From NCBI RefSeq assembly GCF_009730915.1, contig NC_052474.1, positions 3,569,501 to 3,633,500 of the forward strand: DNA of 64,000 nt, read 5' to 3'. Below, one piece after another: positions 63,664 through 64,000 of this stretch. The position numbers and the translations under genes are program-made. A model generated the notes under the pieces. It was not told the origin of the DNA and searched no databases. It saw nothing but the letters and a program-made list of their open reading frames with translations. How positions within the stretch are numbered: position 1 is the stretch's first letter; each line of letters starts with the position of its first letter. This DNA is from Dioscorea cayenensis subsp. rotundata (taxonomy: Eukaryota > Streptophyta > Magnoliopsida > Dioscoreales > Dioscoreaceae).

Positions 63664-64000
63664 GTAGGTGCTAACTTTAATTCTTTTTTCAGATCTACTG
63701 TCATAAGAGAAGAGAAGAAAGTATTGCATTCTATAAATGTTGAATGTGATTCCATCATATCATATTTGTCATATCTATTGATTATTGACCCTCTTCCCTC
63801 ATGCTCATTCCAAATTCTATTCTTTTGATTTGATCGTTTTCCTGGTCTATTTAGTTTTTAACAGAGAGCTTTCTTTCTAGTTATGTGACCTTATATAAGG
63901 CTATATATCTTTTTTAAAAGGAAATAAGGCTATATTACTCAAAATGCAAATGGCTTGCACCTTAGATCTATGGCATCACCTTTCATTGCTTTGCTTCTAA
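63664..64000 (+). other. Kinesin intron 11, start only
   Basis: The GT at 63664 follows LLTLGT. The rest of the window is AT-rich intron sequence without another motor exon. The next exon, expected to begin with the V-I-x-K-L part of the motor, is outside. Confidence 0.75.

Overview
This is a nuclear plant genomic segment. Genes are split by many GT-AG introns, and intergenic DNA is AT-rich and full of microsatellites and DNA transposons. All the confident host genes are plant families: SHI/STY, AP3-type MADS, ALDH3F1, COBRA-like and a land-plant kinesin-7. The AP3 protein ends in a paleoAP3 motif, and the AT-rich style suggests a non-grass monocot or another non-core-eudicot angiosperm, perhaps yam-like. 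That placement is a guess.

Layout. 1-2.7 kb: AT-rich intergenic DNA. 2.7-4.4 kb: SHI/STY (SRS) transcription factor with a long leader carrying upstream ORFs. 4.4-10 kb: no gene seen. 10.08-15.3 kb: a GC-richer transposon with decayed coding for a plant-mobile-domain-like region and a Ulp1/C48 SUMO-protease-like domain. Its non-coding blocks hold arrays of a CGCTTAA/TGTTTAA core spaced about 21 bp apart. 15.6-16.9 kb: intronless secreted LRR protein, squeezed between two transposons. 17119-22430: a complete Mutator-like element (MULE) with ~440 bp terminal inverted repeats, a perfect 9 bp target-site duplication, a FAR1/FHY3-like transposase broken by at least five lesions, and a probable captured host exon. 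22.4-26.2 kb: decayed MITEs and other repeats. 26.4-29.3 kb: AP3/DEF B-class MADS gene with a GC-AG intron and a perfect CArG box upstream. 33.0-35.6 kb: ALDH3F1-type aldehyde dehydrogenase. 37.1-41.3 kb: predicted plastid protein of unknown function. 41.5-44.4 kb, minus strand: COBRA-like GPI-anchored protein, tail-to-tail with the plastid gene. 44.4-52.9 kb: repeats, including a fold-back element and a small MULE-like element. 52.9 kb to the end: the 5' part of a kinesin-7 gene that runs off the window. One of its introns holds a hAT-like element with a nested PIF/Harbinger-like MITE and a later tandem duplication of the hAT end.

The host genes are not functionally linked to one another. 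The distinctive content is the transposon layer: two large Mutator-type or Mutator-like elements flank one LRR gene, and nested elements sit in an intron. The most unusual signal is the phased 21 bp array inside the Ulp1-bearing element. It occurs in forward orientation toward the left end and in inverted orientation toward the right end, which would suit a subterminal or enhancer-like protein-binding array. All exon borders were worked out by hand from reading frame, splice dinucleotides and family knowledge. No database was searched.
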